A stretch of 64,000 nucleotides of DNA, taken from contig JAOUOP010000027.1 of the NCBI GenBank assembly GCA_029880325.1, forward strand, positions 37,128 to 101,127, written 5' to 3'. The number at the start of each line of letters is the position of its first letter. The stretch's first letter is position 1. The stretch comes from Myxococcales bacterium (GTDB lineage: Bacteria > Myxococcota_A > Polyangia > Polyangiales > JAFGIB01). This document shows positions 42,042 through 50,834 of this stretch, piece after piece. The translations under genes and the position numbers were made by a program. The notes under the pieces are model-generated. The model searched no databases, was not told the origin of the DNA, and worked only from the letters and a program-made list of their open reading frames with translations.

Positions 42042-44108
42042 ATGACCAGCGATTCCTCTCTCGTCTCGAAAATCGCAGCGCTTCAAGATTATTCCCAATA
42101 CGAAGACCTTCACTGGGAGGGTAGCTTCGAAGATTACCTGGGGTTGGTGCGCGAACGCCCGGAGATCACGCGCAACGCGTTCCAGCGCGTCTACGACATG
42201 GTGATCAGCTACGGCGAAGAGGAGTACATCGACAACAAGAAGCGCTTGATCCGCTATCCCTTCTTCAAGGATCCGATCGACAACGGGCGCGACGCCATTC
42301 ACGGCCTGGACATTCCGTTGATGCGGTTGGTGCATGTGCTGCAAGCTGCGGCCCAGGGTTATGGGCCCGAAAAGCGCATCATCTTGCTGCACGGACCGGT
42401 GGGTTCCTCCAAGAGCACCATCGCGAGGCTCTTGAAGAAAGGCCTCGAGCAATATTCGCGGACGCCGGCCGGCTGTCTCTACACCTTCAAGTGGGTCAAT
42501 CTACAGGGCACCGGCTGTGTGGCCGCCGACGACGAGGGCGGCGAGTTTCCCTGTCCCATGCACGAGGATCCACTGCTGCTGATTCCGGAGCAATGGCGGG
42601 CCACGGCCGTCAAGGAGCTGGCCCTGGGCACCGACCGCCATCGCGTGCGCGCCAACGGGGACCTGGACCCTGCCTGTCGCTTCATCTTCCAGCGCCTGAT
42701 GAGCCGCTACAACGGTGACTGGGGCAAGGTGATTACCAACCACGTGCGCGTGCGGCGGCTTTTGCTCAGCGAAAAAGATCGCGTGGGCATCGGCACCTTC
42801 CAGCCCAAGGACGAAAAGAACCAGGACGCCACCGAACTCACCGGCGACATCAACTACCGGAAGATCGCCGAGTTCGGCTCCGACTCCGACCCGCGGGCCT
42901 TCAACTTCGACGGTGAACTCAACATCGCCAACCGCGGTATCGTGGAGTTCGTCGAAATCCTCAAGCTGGACGTGGCGTTCCTCTACGATCTCCTGGGGGC
43001 CACCCAGGAGCACAAGATCAAGCCCAAGAAATTCGCCCAGACCGACATCGACGAGGTGATCATCGGTCACACGAATGAAGCGGAGTACAACAAGCTCCTC
43101 AACAATGAGTTTATGGAGGCGCTGCGCGACCGCACCATCAAGATCGACATCCCCTACATCACCAAGATGAGTGAGGAGATCAAGATCTACGAAAAGGACT
43201 TCTCCCAGGAGCGCATCCGCGGCAAACACGTGGCGCCCCATACGCTCGAGGTCGCCGGCATGTGGGGGGTGCTCACGAGGCTGGAAGAGCCCAAGAAGCA
43301 CCAGATCTCACTGCTGCAGAAGATGAAGCTCTATGACGGCAAGATGCTTCCGGGCTTCACCCAGGACAACGTCAAGGAGCTGCGCAAGGAGACCACGCGC
43401 GAGGGGCTCGACGGCGTCTCGCCCCGCTACATCCAGGACAAGATCTCCAACACCCTGGTGCGCGACGGAACCGAGGGCTACATCAACCCCTTCATGGTGC
43501 TCAACGAACTCGACAAGGGCCTCAAGCACCACTCGCTCTTTTCCGACGAGGATCAACGCAAGAAGTACGCGGAGCTGATCGGCGTGGTCAAAAGCGAGTA
43601 CGAGGAGATCGTCAAGAACGAGGTGCAGCGGGCCATCAGCGCCGACGAGGGCGCCATCGCGCGCCTGTGCGCCAACTACATCGACAATGTTCGCGCCTAC
43701 ACGCTCAAGGAAAAGGTGAAAAACAAATACACCGGGCGTGACGAAGCGCCGGACGAGCGGTTGATGCGCTCCATCGAGGAGAAGATCGACATCTCCGAAA
43801 ATCGCAAGGATGACTTCCGGCGCGAGATCATGAACTACATCGGCGCGCTGGCCATCGAGGGCAAGAAGTTCACCTACGACACCAACGACCGGCTGCGTCG
43901 GGCGCTCGAGATGAAGCTCTTCGAGGATCAGAAAGACTCGATCAAGCTCTCGAGCTTCGTCAGCAACGTGATCGACAAGGACACCCAGGACAAGATCGAC
44001 GTCATCAAGAGTCGTCTGATCAAGTACTACGGCTACAACGAGGCCTCGGCCAATGACGTGCTGAGCTTCGTGGCGAGCATCTTCGCCCGCGGTGACGTGA
44101 AGGAGTAG
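42042..44108 (+). CDS. prkA: PrkA family serine protein kinase
   Basis: The 688-residue protein matches PrkA: an N-terminal AAA+ module with the P-loop LLHGPVGSSKST (about 116-127), a long conserved middle with YRKIAEFGSDSDPRAFNFDG and NRGIVEFVEILKLDVAFLYD, and the C-terminal kinase-associated region (RDDFRREIMNYIGALA-like segment near 590). PrkA proteins act in stationary-phase and stress responses; recent work on relatives also suggests AAA protease activity. Usual partners YeaH and SpoVR/YcgB are not beside it here. The ATG follows ACGAGG. A universal stress protein converges from downstream. Confidence 0.95.
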   Translation: MTSDSSLVSKIAALQDYSQYEDLHWEGSFEDYLGLVRERPEITRNAFQRVYDMVISYGEEEYIDNKKRLIRYPFFKDPIDNGRDAIHGLDIPLMRLVHVLQAAAQGYGPEKRIILLHGPVGSSKSTIARLLKKGLEQYSRTPAGCLYTFKWVNLQGTGCVAADDEGGEFPCPMHEDPLLLIPEQWRATAVKELALGTDRHRVRANGDLDPACRFIFQRLMSRYNGDWGKVITNHVRVRRLLLSEKDRVGIGTFQPKDEKNQDATELTGDINYRKIAEFGSDSDPRAFNFDGELNIANRGIVEFVEILKLDVAFLYDLLGATQEHKIKPKKFAQTDIDEVIIGHTNEAEYNKLLNNEFMEALRDRTIKIDIPYITKMSEEIKIYEKDFSQERIRGKHVAPHTLEVAGMWGVLTRLEEPKKHQISLLQKMKLYDGKMLPGFTQDNVKELRKETTREGLDGVSPRYIQDKISNTLVRDGTEGYINPFMVLNELDKGLKHHSLFSDEDQRKKYAELIGVVKSEYEEIVKNEVQRAISADEGAIARLCANYIDNVRAYTLKEKVKNKYTGRDEAPDERLMRSIEEKIDISENRKDDFRREIMNYIGALAIEGKKFTYDTNDRLRRALEMKLFEDQKDSIKLSSFVSNVIDKDTQDKIDVIKSRLIKYYGYNEASANDVLSFVASIFARGDVKE

Positions 44109-44112
44109 GGCG

Positions 44113-44565
44113 TCACTCGCTGGCGCGGCTGACGAGCACCGGGCAGTGGGCCTGCTGCACCACGCGCCCGGCCACGCTGCCCAAGAGCAGCTTGCTCAGT
44201 CCGCTGCGACCGTGGGAGCCGACCACGATCAGGTCGGCCCCCTGCTCGCGCGCGTGGTCGCAGATGGCGCGGCTGGGATCGTCGCCGGTCAGAAGCTGCA
44301 CCGCGACGAAGGGCACGCCGTCCAGATGCTCGCCGCGCAGCCGCTCGAGGGCCTCTTCGATGCCGCGCTTGATGGCCGTCAGCTGCTCCTTGGAGGGCGA
44401 AAGCGGTGCGGCGGGTACGGGGTAGGCGGCGTAGAAGTTTTCGGGATAGGCGTGCACCAGGGTCACGCGGGAGTCGTGGTCGCGGGCCAGCTCGCGGCAG
44501 AGGTCGAGGGCGGCGCCCGAGGCGTCGGAAAAGTCGGTGGCTACCAGGATGTGCTTGAATGCCAT
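44113..44565 (-). CDS. Universal stress protein (UspA family)
   Basis: The 150-residue protein has the Usp fold with an N-terminal ILVATDFSDAS strand-loop and the ATP-binding signature G-x2-G-x9-G-S in VGSHGRSGLSKLLLGSVA, so it belongs to the nucleotide-binding branch. It ends CPVLVSRASE as usual. It converges on prkA with a 4-nt gap, another stress-linked gene, but the opposite orientation argues against cotranscription. Confidence 0.94.
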   Translation of the reverse strand: MAFKHILVATDFSDASGAALDLCRELARDHDSRVTLVHAYPENFYAAYPVPAAPLSPSKEQLTAIKRGIEEALERLRGEHLDGVPFVAVQLLTGDDPSRAICDHAREQGADLIVVGSHGRSGLSKLLLGSVAGRVVQQAHCPVLVSRASE

Positions 44566-44598
44566 GGGCGGGGACTCCGTTCGCTTGCCCTGATCATA

Positions 44599-44614
44599 CC
44601 CGCCGCGCGGCGGG
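44599..44614. terminator. GC-rich 16-nt palindrome between two minus-strand genes
   Basis: CCCGCCGC is followed directly by GCGGCGGG. It lies 20 nt past the small membrane protein stop and upstream of the Usp start, so it may end the former transcript or simply form a spacer hairpin. No T-tract follows. Confidence 0.35.
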
Positions 44615-44635
44615 CGTCATCCCGCACGGCTCCGC

Positions 44636-44866
44636 TCAGGCGTAACGCCGGGGCAGTTCGCCGGCTTCGTGCTCCAGGGCGGCCATGCTGATGAAGGGCA
44701 GGGCCAAGGCCAGCGGGGCGAGCAGCTCGGCGGCTCCGGGCAGGGCCACGCTGGCCACCACGGGCAATAGCAGGGTGGCGGTGATCGCAGCCACGGCCTT
44801 GCCGAAGAGGGAGTCGGTGCGCTCGGAGAGGGGGGCGGCTTGGTTGTTGTTGTCGTCGTGTGTCAT
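44636..44866 (-). CDS. Small two-helix membrane protein
   Basis: The 76-residue protein has a polar, Asn/Asp-rich N terminus (THDDNNNQ) and a long hydrophobic stretch (about 26-62) that can form two helices joined at a Pro-Gly turn, then a charged tail LEHEAGELPRRYA. I do not recognise a family. The start is well supported: AGGAGG at 44872-44877 is 5 nt before the ATG. An in-frame extension to 45061 is not supported. A 15-nt palindrome lies 63-77 nt upstream. Confidence 0.75.
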   Translation of the reverse strand: MTHDDNNNQAAPLSERTDSLFGKAVAAITATLLLPVVASVALPGAAELLAPLALALPFISMAALEHEAGELPRRYA

Positions 44867-45168
44867 GGGATCCTCCTGGGGGTTCGGGGTCGTCTGCTGT
44901 GGTCGGCCACTTCCAGATGACGCATTGATTACTGTTACAGTAAACGCTGTTATCATGCTGTCAAGGAAGTTTCTTGGAGGGCCTGGTTTTTTTCGCCGCG
45001 CTGATTTTTTTACCCGACCATTTGGGGACATGCCCGCCACTGGTAGGGTGCCCTGGGACACGGTGAGGTGCCCTGGGGGCAGCGGCGACCACGGCTAGGC
45101 GTCGCTGTCACTTTCGCCTTCGCGGCCGGTACTTTGATGGCCGGACCCCGGCGGCAGCAGGGACGCAC
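44867..45168. promoter_or_regulatory. Divergent spacer with palindromic operator candidate
   Basis: The 302-nt region separates the small membrane protein (minus) and the TPR protein (plus). It is locally AT-rich around 44925-44995, unlike its surroundings, and contains the dyad at 44929-44943. A GGTGCCCTGGG word is repeated at about 45046 and 45067. Confidence 0.5.
44929..44943. promoter_or_regulatory. Palindrome TTACTGT-T-ACAGTAA
   Basis: Perfect 7-nt arms around one base, in an AT-rich island upstream of the small membrane protein. The form is typical of operators for TetR-, MarR- or GntR-type dimers. A TetR-family gene lies about 2.2 kb away at 47145, but that gene has different dyads beside its own start. 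Confidence 0.5.
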
Positions 45169-47061
45169 ATGAAAATCAGGTGGATGATGGCGGCGGCGTT
45201 TTTGGCGCTGTCGCAGGTCGGATTCGTTCCAGTAGCGGCCGCCAGCGGCGCCCGGGTCGATGGGCAGGTGGTCGAACGCCTGGTCAAGCACGGCCAGCTG
45301 TCGCCGAAGGAGGCGAGCGGGCTGGTCCAGCGCGTTTCGGAGCGGTTGGTGGCCAATGCGGCCTACGGCGGCAGTCGCTACGACCGCCTGCGTCAGGCCG
45401 TCGGGCTCTCTCTCTTCGCCGGCAGCGGTCCGGGCGACACCGTGGCCGAGTACCACCAGCGCCTGGGCCGGGTGTTGGCGACGCTGGCCCGCGGGCTGGA
45501 CGAGGCGGCGCTGGAGGCGATTTTCACGTCGGCCTATGCGGCCCAGGCCTGCACCGCGGACCTGCGGGTCTCGGATGCGGATTGCGCGGCCCTGCAGGCG
45601 GCCGCCAGCCGCACCGCGCTGCCGCCGCCGCCTGCAGCGAGCCCCCTGGAGCAGGCCGAGGCGGCGCTTGCGGCCGGCGATCACCGGCGCGCGGCGCGCC
45701 TCTTCGGGCGCCTGGCGAAGCAGCAGCCCGACCTGCTGGCGGCGCACGCGGGGTTGGGTCGGGCACGGCTGGGGCTGGGTGACGGGCGTCGTGCGATCGC
45801 GTCCTTCGAGCAGGCCCTGGGCCTGTCGCCCCAGGCCCTCGATTTGCAACTCGGGTTGGCAGAGGCCCAGCTTTTGGTCCGTCGCGGCGCCGAGGCCAGC
45901 GCGTCGCTCGAGCGCATCGTGCAGGACCATCCCGACCACAGCGCTGCCTGGCAGCTCTACGAGCAGGCCGACCCGGCCGCCGCCGCCCGCGCCCGGGGCC
46001 GCCTGCACTACAAGAAGGGCAGCTACGCCAAGGCCCTGAGCGCCTACCAGCGCGCCGCCGAGCTGCAGTCCGAGCACGCGGGAACCCAGGCGGCCATCGG
46101 CGCCTGCCATGGGGCCCTGGGCTCGCCGGAGCGGGCTGAGGCGGCCTATCAACGGGCCACGCTGCTGGCGCCCGAGAGCGCGGGCTTTCATGCGGCCCTG
46201 GGCAAGGTACGGTTGCAGCAGGGCAAGCAGATGTCGGCGCGCATGGCCTACGGTCGCGCACTGCAGCTCGACCCCCGCCATGCCGGGGCGCGCGCTGCGA
46301 TGGCGAAGCTGCGGCCCGCGGCGGTCGCGGTCGCACCGGTCGCGGCCCAGGGCAAGGCGCGCTTCGCTGCGGTCGCGGCGCCCCCGCAGCGCTTCAAGGC
46401 GCCGGCGCCCGGTCGTATCTCGGGCGCCAAGCTCGCCGCGGCGCCGAAGCCCGCGGTGGCGGTCGCCGCGGCGCCGCAACCTCCCGTGGCTGCGGCCGAG
46501 CCGCCGCCGGCTGCGCCGACTGCCAAGGCCGAGGCGGATGAGGAGCTGCTGGGCCGGGCTCGGGCCTCGCTCGAAGAGGTGCTGCGGGCGGCCCAGGCTG
46601 CGGCCGAGGCCGAGGCCGAGGCCGAGGCGGCTCGGGCTGCGGTCAACGCCAAGAAGGAGGCTGCGCCCCAGGACAGCTTCATGGATGAGCTGATGAGCGA
46701 TCCCCTGCGCAACGGCGCGGAAGCGGCGGAGCCGGAGCCGGAGCCGGCGGCCGAGGCGGTGAGTGCGGCCTCAGCCGAGCAAGGGGCCGCGCCGGAGCTG
46801 CCCCTGGTGCCGCCGCGCGAGTTGATCGGTGCGGTCCTGAAGGCACTGCAGCCGCACCTGGTCGACTGCGCGCCCGATCACCGCGGCGTGGTCAACGCCA
46901 AGCTGATGATCGAGGGCGCCAGCGGCAAGGTCAGCCTCAGCGATGTCACCGGTCCCGGCCTTACGGGCGGGCAGCAGTGCATGCGCGCGCTGCTCGAGCT
47001 GATCGAGCTGCCCCGCTTCAGCCAGGATCTGCTGTCGCTCGGCTATCCCTACAAGTTCTGA
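45169..47061 (+). CDS. TPR-repeat periplasmic protein
   Basis: The 630-residue protein has a signal peptide (to VPVAAAS), an N-terminal helical region, TPR repeats (about 160-385, e.g. GRLHYKKGSYAKALSAYQRA and ALGKVRLQQGKQMSARMAYG), a long Ala/Pro/Glu low-complexity region with an AEAEAEAEAA-type stretch, and a C-terminal domain (about 540-630) with two Cys. That last domain resembles the AgmX/PglI-type C-terminal domain of myxobacterial motility-related proteins (GVVNAKLMIEGASGKVSLSD), but the match is from memory and tentative. It is exported and probably scaffolds other envelope proteins. Confidence 0.85.
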   Translation: MKIRWMMAAAFLALSQVGFVPVAAASGARVDGQVVERLVKHGQLSPKEASGLVQRVSERLVANAAYGGSRYDRLRQAVGLSLFAGSGPGDTVAEYHQRLGRVLATLARGLDEAALEAIFTSAYAAQACTADLRVSDADCAALQAAASRTALPPPPAASPLEQAEAALAAGDHRRAARLFGRLAKQQPDLLAAHAGLGRARLGLGDGRRAIASFEQALGLSPQALDLQLGLAEAQLLVRRGAEASASLERIVQDHPDHSAAWQLYEQADPAAAARARGRLHYKKGSYAKALSAYQRAAELQSEHAGTQAAIGACHGALGSPERAEAAYQRATLLAPESAGFHAALGKVRLQQGKQMSARMAYGRALQLDPRHAGARAAMAKLRPAAVAVAPVAAQGKARFAAVAAPPQRFKAPAPGRISGAKLAAAPKPAVAVAAAPQPPVAAAEPPPAAPTAKAEADEELLGRARASLEEVLRAAQAAAEAEAEAEAARAAVNAKKEAAPQDSFMDELMSDPLRNGAEAAEPEPEPAAEAVSAASAEQGAAPELPLVPPRELIGAVLKALQPHLVDCAPDHRGVVNAKLMIEGASGKVSLSDVTGPGLTGGQQCMRALLELIELPRFSQDLLSLGYPYKF

Positions 47062-47144
47062 AACGCGCGGGCCCTTAGGGCAGCCTCGGCTGGCTGGCGC
47101 CACCGGGAGCTCGGCCGTCGCCGCGCGTGCCCATCACGTGCCCA

Positions 47145-47837
47145 TCAGGCGCTCTTGCGCGCGGAGTCTTCGTCGCGCTCGGGGCGGCCGAGACCGGCGA
47201 TGCGCAGCAGGCTGTGCTTGAACAGCCGATTGGCCTGGGCCGCGGTCAGCTGGCTGTCGTAGAAGGAGTTGGCGCGCAGCCCCAATAGCATGGCGTAGGC
47301 CGATTGGGCGGCTTCCTCGGCGCTCAAGCCGTCGGCCAGGGGCGTTTGCTCGAAGAGCTCGACGAACATGTCCTTGATGCAGCGGTCGTGGGTGACCTTC
47401 ACGCGCCGCATCACCTTGTTCTGTACGGCTTGCCCGTAGAGGTCGAGCATCACGCCCTGGTCCACTTTGCGCAGGCCGCGGGCGCTGAGGAACATGTTGG
47501 CGATGGCGCTGATCTTGGCTTCGGGGGAAAAACCGTCGAGCTCGGCCAGCTGCTTTTCGATGCGGTCGGTGACGGCCTTGAAGAAGGCTTCGAGGATCGC
47601 TTCCTTGCCCGAGTAATAATAGAGCAGGTGGCTCGAGGTCATGCCGGCTTCGTCGGCGATGTCGCAGAGCGTGGTGGCGGCGTATCCGCGCTTGGTCATG
47701 CAGCGATAGAGCGCCAATACGATCTTGCCGCGCCGATCGCGGGCGTTCATCGCCTCGCTCAGGGAGATGGCCGTGGGGCCGGGCCTGGCGGCCGGGGGCT
47801 CGCCTTGCTTGGGTGCGTTGTTGGACTTCGACGCCAT
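47145..47837 (-). CDS. TetR-family transcriptional regulator
   Basis: The 230-residue regulator has a Lys/Asn/Pro-rich N terminus, a TetR helix-turn-helix (about 30-80: GYAATTLCDIADEAGMTSSH then LLYYYSGKEAILEAFF) and a helical ligand-binding domain. It is divergent from an acyl-CoA ligase gene, so an acyl-CoA or fatty acid effector is a reasonable guess. Dyads at 47912, 47963 and 48002 in the shared spacer are candidate operators for it. The ATG is at 47837. Confidence 0.92.
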   Translation of the reverse strand: MASKSNNAPKQGEPPAARPGPTAISLSEAMNARDRRGKIVLALYRCMTKRGYAATTLCDIADEAGMTSSHLLYYYSGKEAILEAFFKAVTDRIEKQLAELDGFSPEAKISAIANMFLSARGLRKVDQGVMLDLYGQAVQNKVMRRVKVTHDRCIKDMFVELFEQTPLADGLSAEEAAQSAYAMLLGLRANSFYDSQLTAAQANRLFKHSLLRIAGLGRPERDEDSARKSA

Positions 47838-47962
47838 CGCTTGGACCTTGCTGCTGCTCTTCGCGGAAGCGCACGGGCGTGCGCACCGACGTTGCTAAAG
47901 GTCGCGGCGCGCTGTGTCAATCACAGTGGCGGCCTTTGCATGTCTGAATTTCCTTCAAATCG

Positions 47963-47976
47963 AAAGCGCGTGCTTT
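47963..47976. promoter_or_regulatory. Operator candidate 1, AAAGC-GCGT-GCTTT
   Basis: Perfect 5-nt arms; followed by AT like the second copy. The shared ATAA/TTAT-type flank extends the similarity of the two copies to about 16 nt. Confidence 0.5.
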
Positions 47977-48001
47977 ATCGCAGAGCCTGCAGGGCAGCGA
48001 C

Positions 48002-48015
48002 AAAGCGCTTGCTTT
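48002..48015. promoter_or_regulatory. Operator candidate 2, AAAGC-GCTT-GCTTT
   Basis: Second copy of the same dyad, 51 nt before the ligase start codon. A half site, GCGTGCTTTT, follows at about 48023. Position near a promoter would suit repression. Confidence 0.5.
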
Positions 48016-48065
48016 ATTGGCTGCGTGCTTTTCTGCCACAGCGATTCGAGTCAGGATTGGCGCCC

Positions 48066-49658
48066 ATGCGCACAGCGAATCCCCAGCTCATTGTCGCCGA
48101 CATGATGACAGCGTTTGCCGAGGCAAACCCCGACCTGGACGTCTTGACCTTCGAGGGCGCCGGCGTTCGCGAGGACGAGGTGCGCACCAACCGCCAGCTG
48201 GTCGACAACGCACACCGCATCGCCAAGGCCCTCAGCGATCGCGGCATGGAGCCGGGCGATCGCTTCGCGCTGCTGATGCAGAACCACCCCGAGTTCGTGG
48301 AAACGATGATCGCTGCGTCGATCACCAACTGCGTGATCGTTCCCATCGATCCGCGCACCCGCGGCGACAAGCTCGCCTACACGCTCAATAACTCCAACTG
48401 CAAGGGCATCCTCTGCGCCGACTACGCGCTTGCTCAAGTCAACGATGTGCTCGGCAGGACGCCCGAACTCGGCTGGGCGCTGGTGCTCGAGAGCGACGAG
48501 GCCGGCGCACTGCCGGTGAGCGATTGCGCCATCGCCAGCCCGCTCAGGGAGGTGTTGGCGGCGCCCCTCGAGCTCCAAGAGATCCGCACCGACGATCCCA
48601 TGTCGCCCTTCGAGATCATCTACACCTCGGGCACCACCGGCGATCCCAAGGGCGTGGTCATGGGTGGCGGGCGCTTCTGCATGTCTTCGATGGTGGCGCT
48701 GCTCGTCGGTTGGGCCGACGACGAGCGGCCCTACACGGGGCTTTCGCTGACCCACGGCAATGCCCAGCTGTTGACGCTCTCACCGGCGCTGGCCCACCAG
48801 AAGCGCGCGGTCTTTAGCCGCAAGTTCACCAAGTCGCGGCTGTGGGACATTTGCCGCAAGTATGGCTGCACGGTCTTCAACCTGCTCGGCGGCATGACCA
48901 CCGCCATCTACAGCGAGCCGATCAAGGAAAACGACGCCGACAATCCCGTGCGGCGCGTCTTCAGCGCGGGTATGCCCTCGGGCATTTGGGAGCGCTTCGC
49001 CAAGCGCTTCGACGTGCAGGTGGTGGAGGGCTATGGCGCCGTCGAGGGCGGCTTTGCGCTCAACAACGGCGACGGCCCCGTCGGCAGCTTCGGCAAGCCG
49101 GTCGGCATGGAGATGAAGATCGTCGACGAGGACGGCAATGAATGTCCGCCGGGAGTGCAGGGCGAGCTGATCTCGCGTCCGCTTGGCGGCGAAGCCGAGG
49201 TCGAGTACTTCGGCAACAAGGATGCTTCCGAGAAGAAGACCTGGGGGGGCTGGTTGCGCAGCGGCGACGTCTGTCACACCGACGAAGACGGCTGGTTCTA
49301 CTTCGATTACCGCAAGGGTGGCGGCATTCGCCACAACGGGGATTTCGTCAATCCGGGCTTCGTCGAGGCCGTGGTGGCCGAGCATCCGGCGGTGACCGAT
49401 GTCTTTGTTTATGGCGTCACGGCGGCCTCGGGGGCTCCGGGCGAGAAGGACGTGGTCGCGGCCATCGTGCTGGCCGAGGGCGCGGACTTCGACAAGGACG
49501 CGCTCTTCGAGCACTGCAAGCGGGGCCTGGAGCCGAACTTCGTGCCCAGCCACCTGCAGGTGGTCGCCGAGATTCCCAAGACCGCCTCGGAAAAGCCCCA
49601 GGAGCGTTTCCTGACCGCCGCCTTCGAGCAGGATCGGTCCAACGTCCATAGCCGGTGA
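48066..49658 (+). CDS. Acyl-CoA synthetase (AMP-forming)
   Basis: The 530-residue enzyme activates a carboxylic acid to its CoA thioester through an acyl-adenylate. It shows the ANL-family P-loop YTSGTTGDPKGVVMGGG, the A5-type motif VEGYGAVEGG, the GDVCHTDEDGWFYFDYRKG hinge region and a C-terminal catalytic Lys region KTASEKPQERF. Overall it resembles crotonobetaine/carnitine-CoA ligase (CaiC) and medium/long-chain ligases; the substrate is not determined. The ATG at 48066 has AGGA 9 nt upstream; longer in-frame readings run antisense through the TetR gene. The TetR neighbour probably controls it. Confidence 0.92.
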   Translation: MRTANPQLIVADMMTAFAEANPDLDVLTFEGAGVREDEVRTNRQLVDNAHRIAKALSDRGMEPGDRFALLMQNHPEFVETMIAASITNCVIVPIDPRTRGDKLAYTLNNSNCKGILCADYALAQVNDVLGRTPELGWALVLESDEAGALPVSDCAIASPLREVLAAPLELQEIRTDDPMSPFEIIYTSGTTGDPKGVVMGGGRFCMSSMVALLVGWADDERPYTGLSLTHGNAQLLTLSPALAHQKRAVFSRKFTKSRLWDICRKYGCTVFNLLGGMTTAIYSEPIKENDADNPVRRVFSAGMPSGIWERFAKRFDVQVVEGYGAVEGGFALNNGDGPVGSFGKPVGMEMKIVDEDGNECPPGVQGELISRPLGGEAEVEYFGNKDASEKKTWGGWLRSGDVCHTDEDGWFYFDYRKGGGIRHNGDFVNPGFVEAVVAEHPAVTDVFVYGVTAASGAPGEKDVVAAIVLAEGADFDKDALFEHCKRGLEPNFVPSHLQVVAEIPKTASEKPQERFLTAAFEQDRSNVHSR

Positions 49659-49714
49659 ACGTGGTCGCCTGTGCGGATTCGCCCCTGTGCACGCCTTGGG
49701 GTAGGCTAGCGTGC

Positions 49715-50827
49715 ATGTGGCGTGCTCCTTTCGGTGCCCGACGCGCGGCGTTCGGGATGCTCTGTGTCGCTCTCTGGTTGCCCGCGGCGGCCTGCCAAGA
49801 CGGCCAAGACGATGAAGGGGCGAAGGCCTCGATGGAGGCCGCCGGGCCGCAATCCGACGCCGCCGTCGTCGAGGACGCGGGCTGTTGCGACGGCGGTGGC
49901 GAACTGTCGGCACCCGCCTTCGACGCCGATTTGAGTCACACCTTCGACGCCATCGAGATCGGCCCCGGCGAGGAAAACGCCGCGCTGTGCCAGAGCTGGA
50001 CGCTCGGCAACGACACTTCGCTCTGGGTCAACGCCGTGCGTTCCATCAATGATGGCGGTTGGCATCATTCCAACTGGATCTTCGTGCCCGACACCATGTT
50101 CGGCGACGATGGCACCTGGCCCTGTGCCGAGCGCGGCTTCGACCAGATCATCGCGGCCGCTTCCGGCGGCGTCTTTTTCGCCCAGTCCACCCAGGCCGAG
50201 GGCGAAGAGCAGCGTTTCCCCGAGGGCGTGGCCTTCGAGCTGCCCCCGGGTACGCGCATCGTCGGCCAGCTGCACCTGTTGAACTTCGACGCGGCGCCGC
50301 TGCGTACCGAGTTCCGCTTCGAGGTCGACACCATCGACGCGGCCGAGGTGAAGGTGCCGTTGCGACCGATGGCGTTCACCAACCTGGCCCTCGACATCGC
50401 CCCGGCTGTCAAGACCGTCGCCAGCATGCAGTGCGGGCTGCCCCAGCCCGACCTCGACATCTACTACGTATTGCCCCACTACCACGAGCTGGGGCTGACG
50501 CTGCGGCTCGAGGTCGTCGGTGGAAGCTCCGACGGCGAAGAGATCTTTCGGGCGGACGCGGCCTTCGGCGACCCCCTGGGCAAGAGCTTCGATCCGCCCA
50601 TCGCAGTGCGTGGGGCCCAGGCCCTGCGCATCAGCTGCGAGTACGAAAACCCGCGCGACGTCAGCGTGGCCTATGGCATCGGCGACCAGGAGATGTGCGT
50701 GGTGCTGGTCTATAGCGACGCCCAGGGGCTCGGCGGAGGCCTGGCCCTGACCGCCGCCGCCGGGCAGATGGTGGGCGATGCCTACGTCAGCGAAGCCGCG
50801 TGTCTGGGCGGGATGCTGCTGCCCTGA
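49715..50827 (+). CDS. Copper type II monooxygenase-like lipoprotein
   Basis: The 370-residue product has a lipoprotein signal (lipobox LPAAAC, C27), an acidic linker and a monooxygenase-like core. It carries the expected copper ligands: H117/H118 (GGWHHSNWIF) and H187 (GQLHLLN) for CuA, H255/H257 (LPHYHELG) and M327 (GDQEMCVV) for CuB. It is a paralogue of 21833-23389 but lacks the cytochrome segment. Substrate and electron donor are unknown. The start at 49715 gives a proper signal peptide. It is 56 nt after the acyl-CoA ligase and 7 nt before the transporter-like gene. Confidence 0.8.
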   Translation: MWRAPFGARRAAFGMLCVALWLPAAACQDGQDDEGAKASMEAAGPQSDAAVVEDAGCCDGGGELSAPAFDADLSHTFDAIEIGPGEENAALCQSWTLGNDTSLWVNAVRSINDGGWHHSNWIFVPDTMFGDDGTWPCAERGFDQIIAAASGGVFFAQSTQAEGEEQRFPEGVAFELPPGTRIVGQLHLLNFDAAPLRTEFRFEVDTIDAAEVKVPLRPMAFTNLALDIAPAVKTVASMQCGLPQPDLDIYYVLPHYHELGLTLRLEVVGGSSDGEEIFRADAAFGDPLGKSFDPPIAVRGAQALRISCEYENPRDVSVAYGIGDQEMCVVLVYSDAQGLGGGLALTAAAGQMVGDAYVSEAACLGGMLLP

Positions 50828-50834
50828 GGTCGCG

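Larger units (their letters stand above)
47838..48065. promoter_or_regulatory. Divergent TetR / acyl-CoA ligase control region
   Basis: The 228-nt spacer holds a CTGTG-TCAAT-CACAG dyad (47912-47926) and two copies of AAAGC-N4-GCTTT (47963-47976 and 48002-48015) whose starts are 39 nt apart. AGGA at 48053-48056 is the ligase ribosome binding site. Confidence 0.6.

Noticed and set aside
41651..42124. Plus-strand frame leading into prkA
   Set aside because: It runs antisense to the QEGLA gene and out of frame into prkA; prkA has its own standard start.
45010..46479. 489-codon minus-strand frame opposite the TPR protein
   Set aside because: The plus strand has a signal peptide and TPR repeats. 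The antisense product is Arg/Gly/Gln-rich without any domain.
47304..48065. N-terminal extension of the acyl-CoA ligase frame
   Set aside because: It lies antisense to the TetR gene and lacks conserved ligase sequence; the ATG at 48066 has a ribosome binding site.
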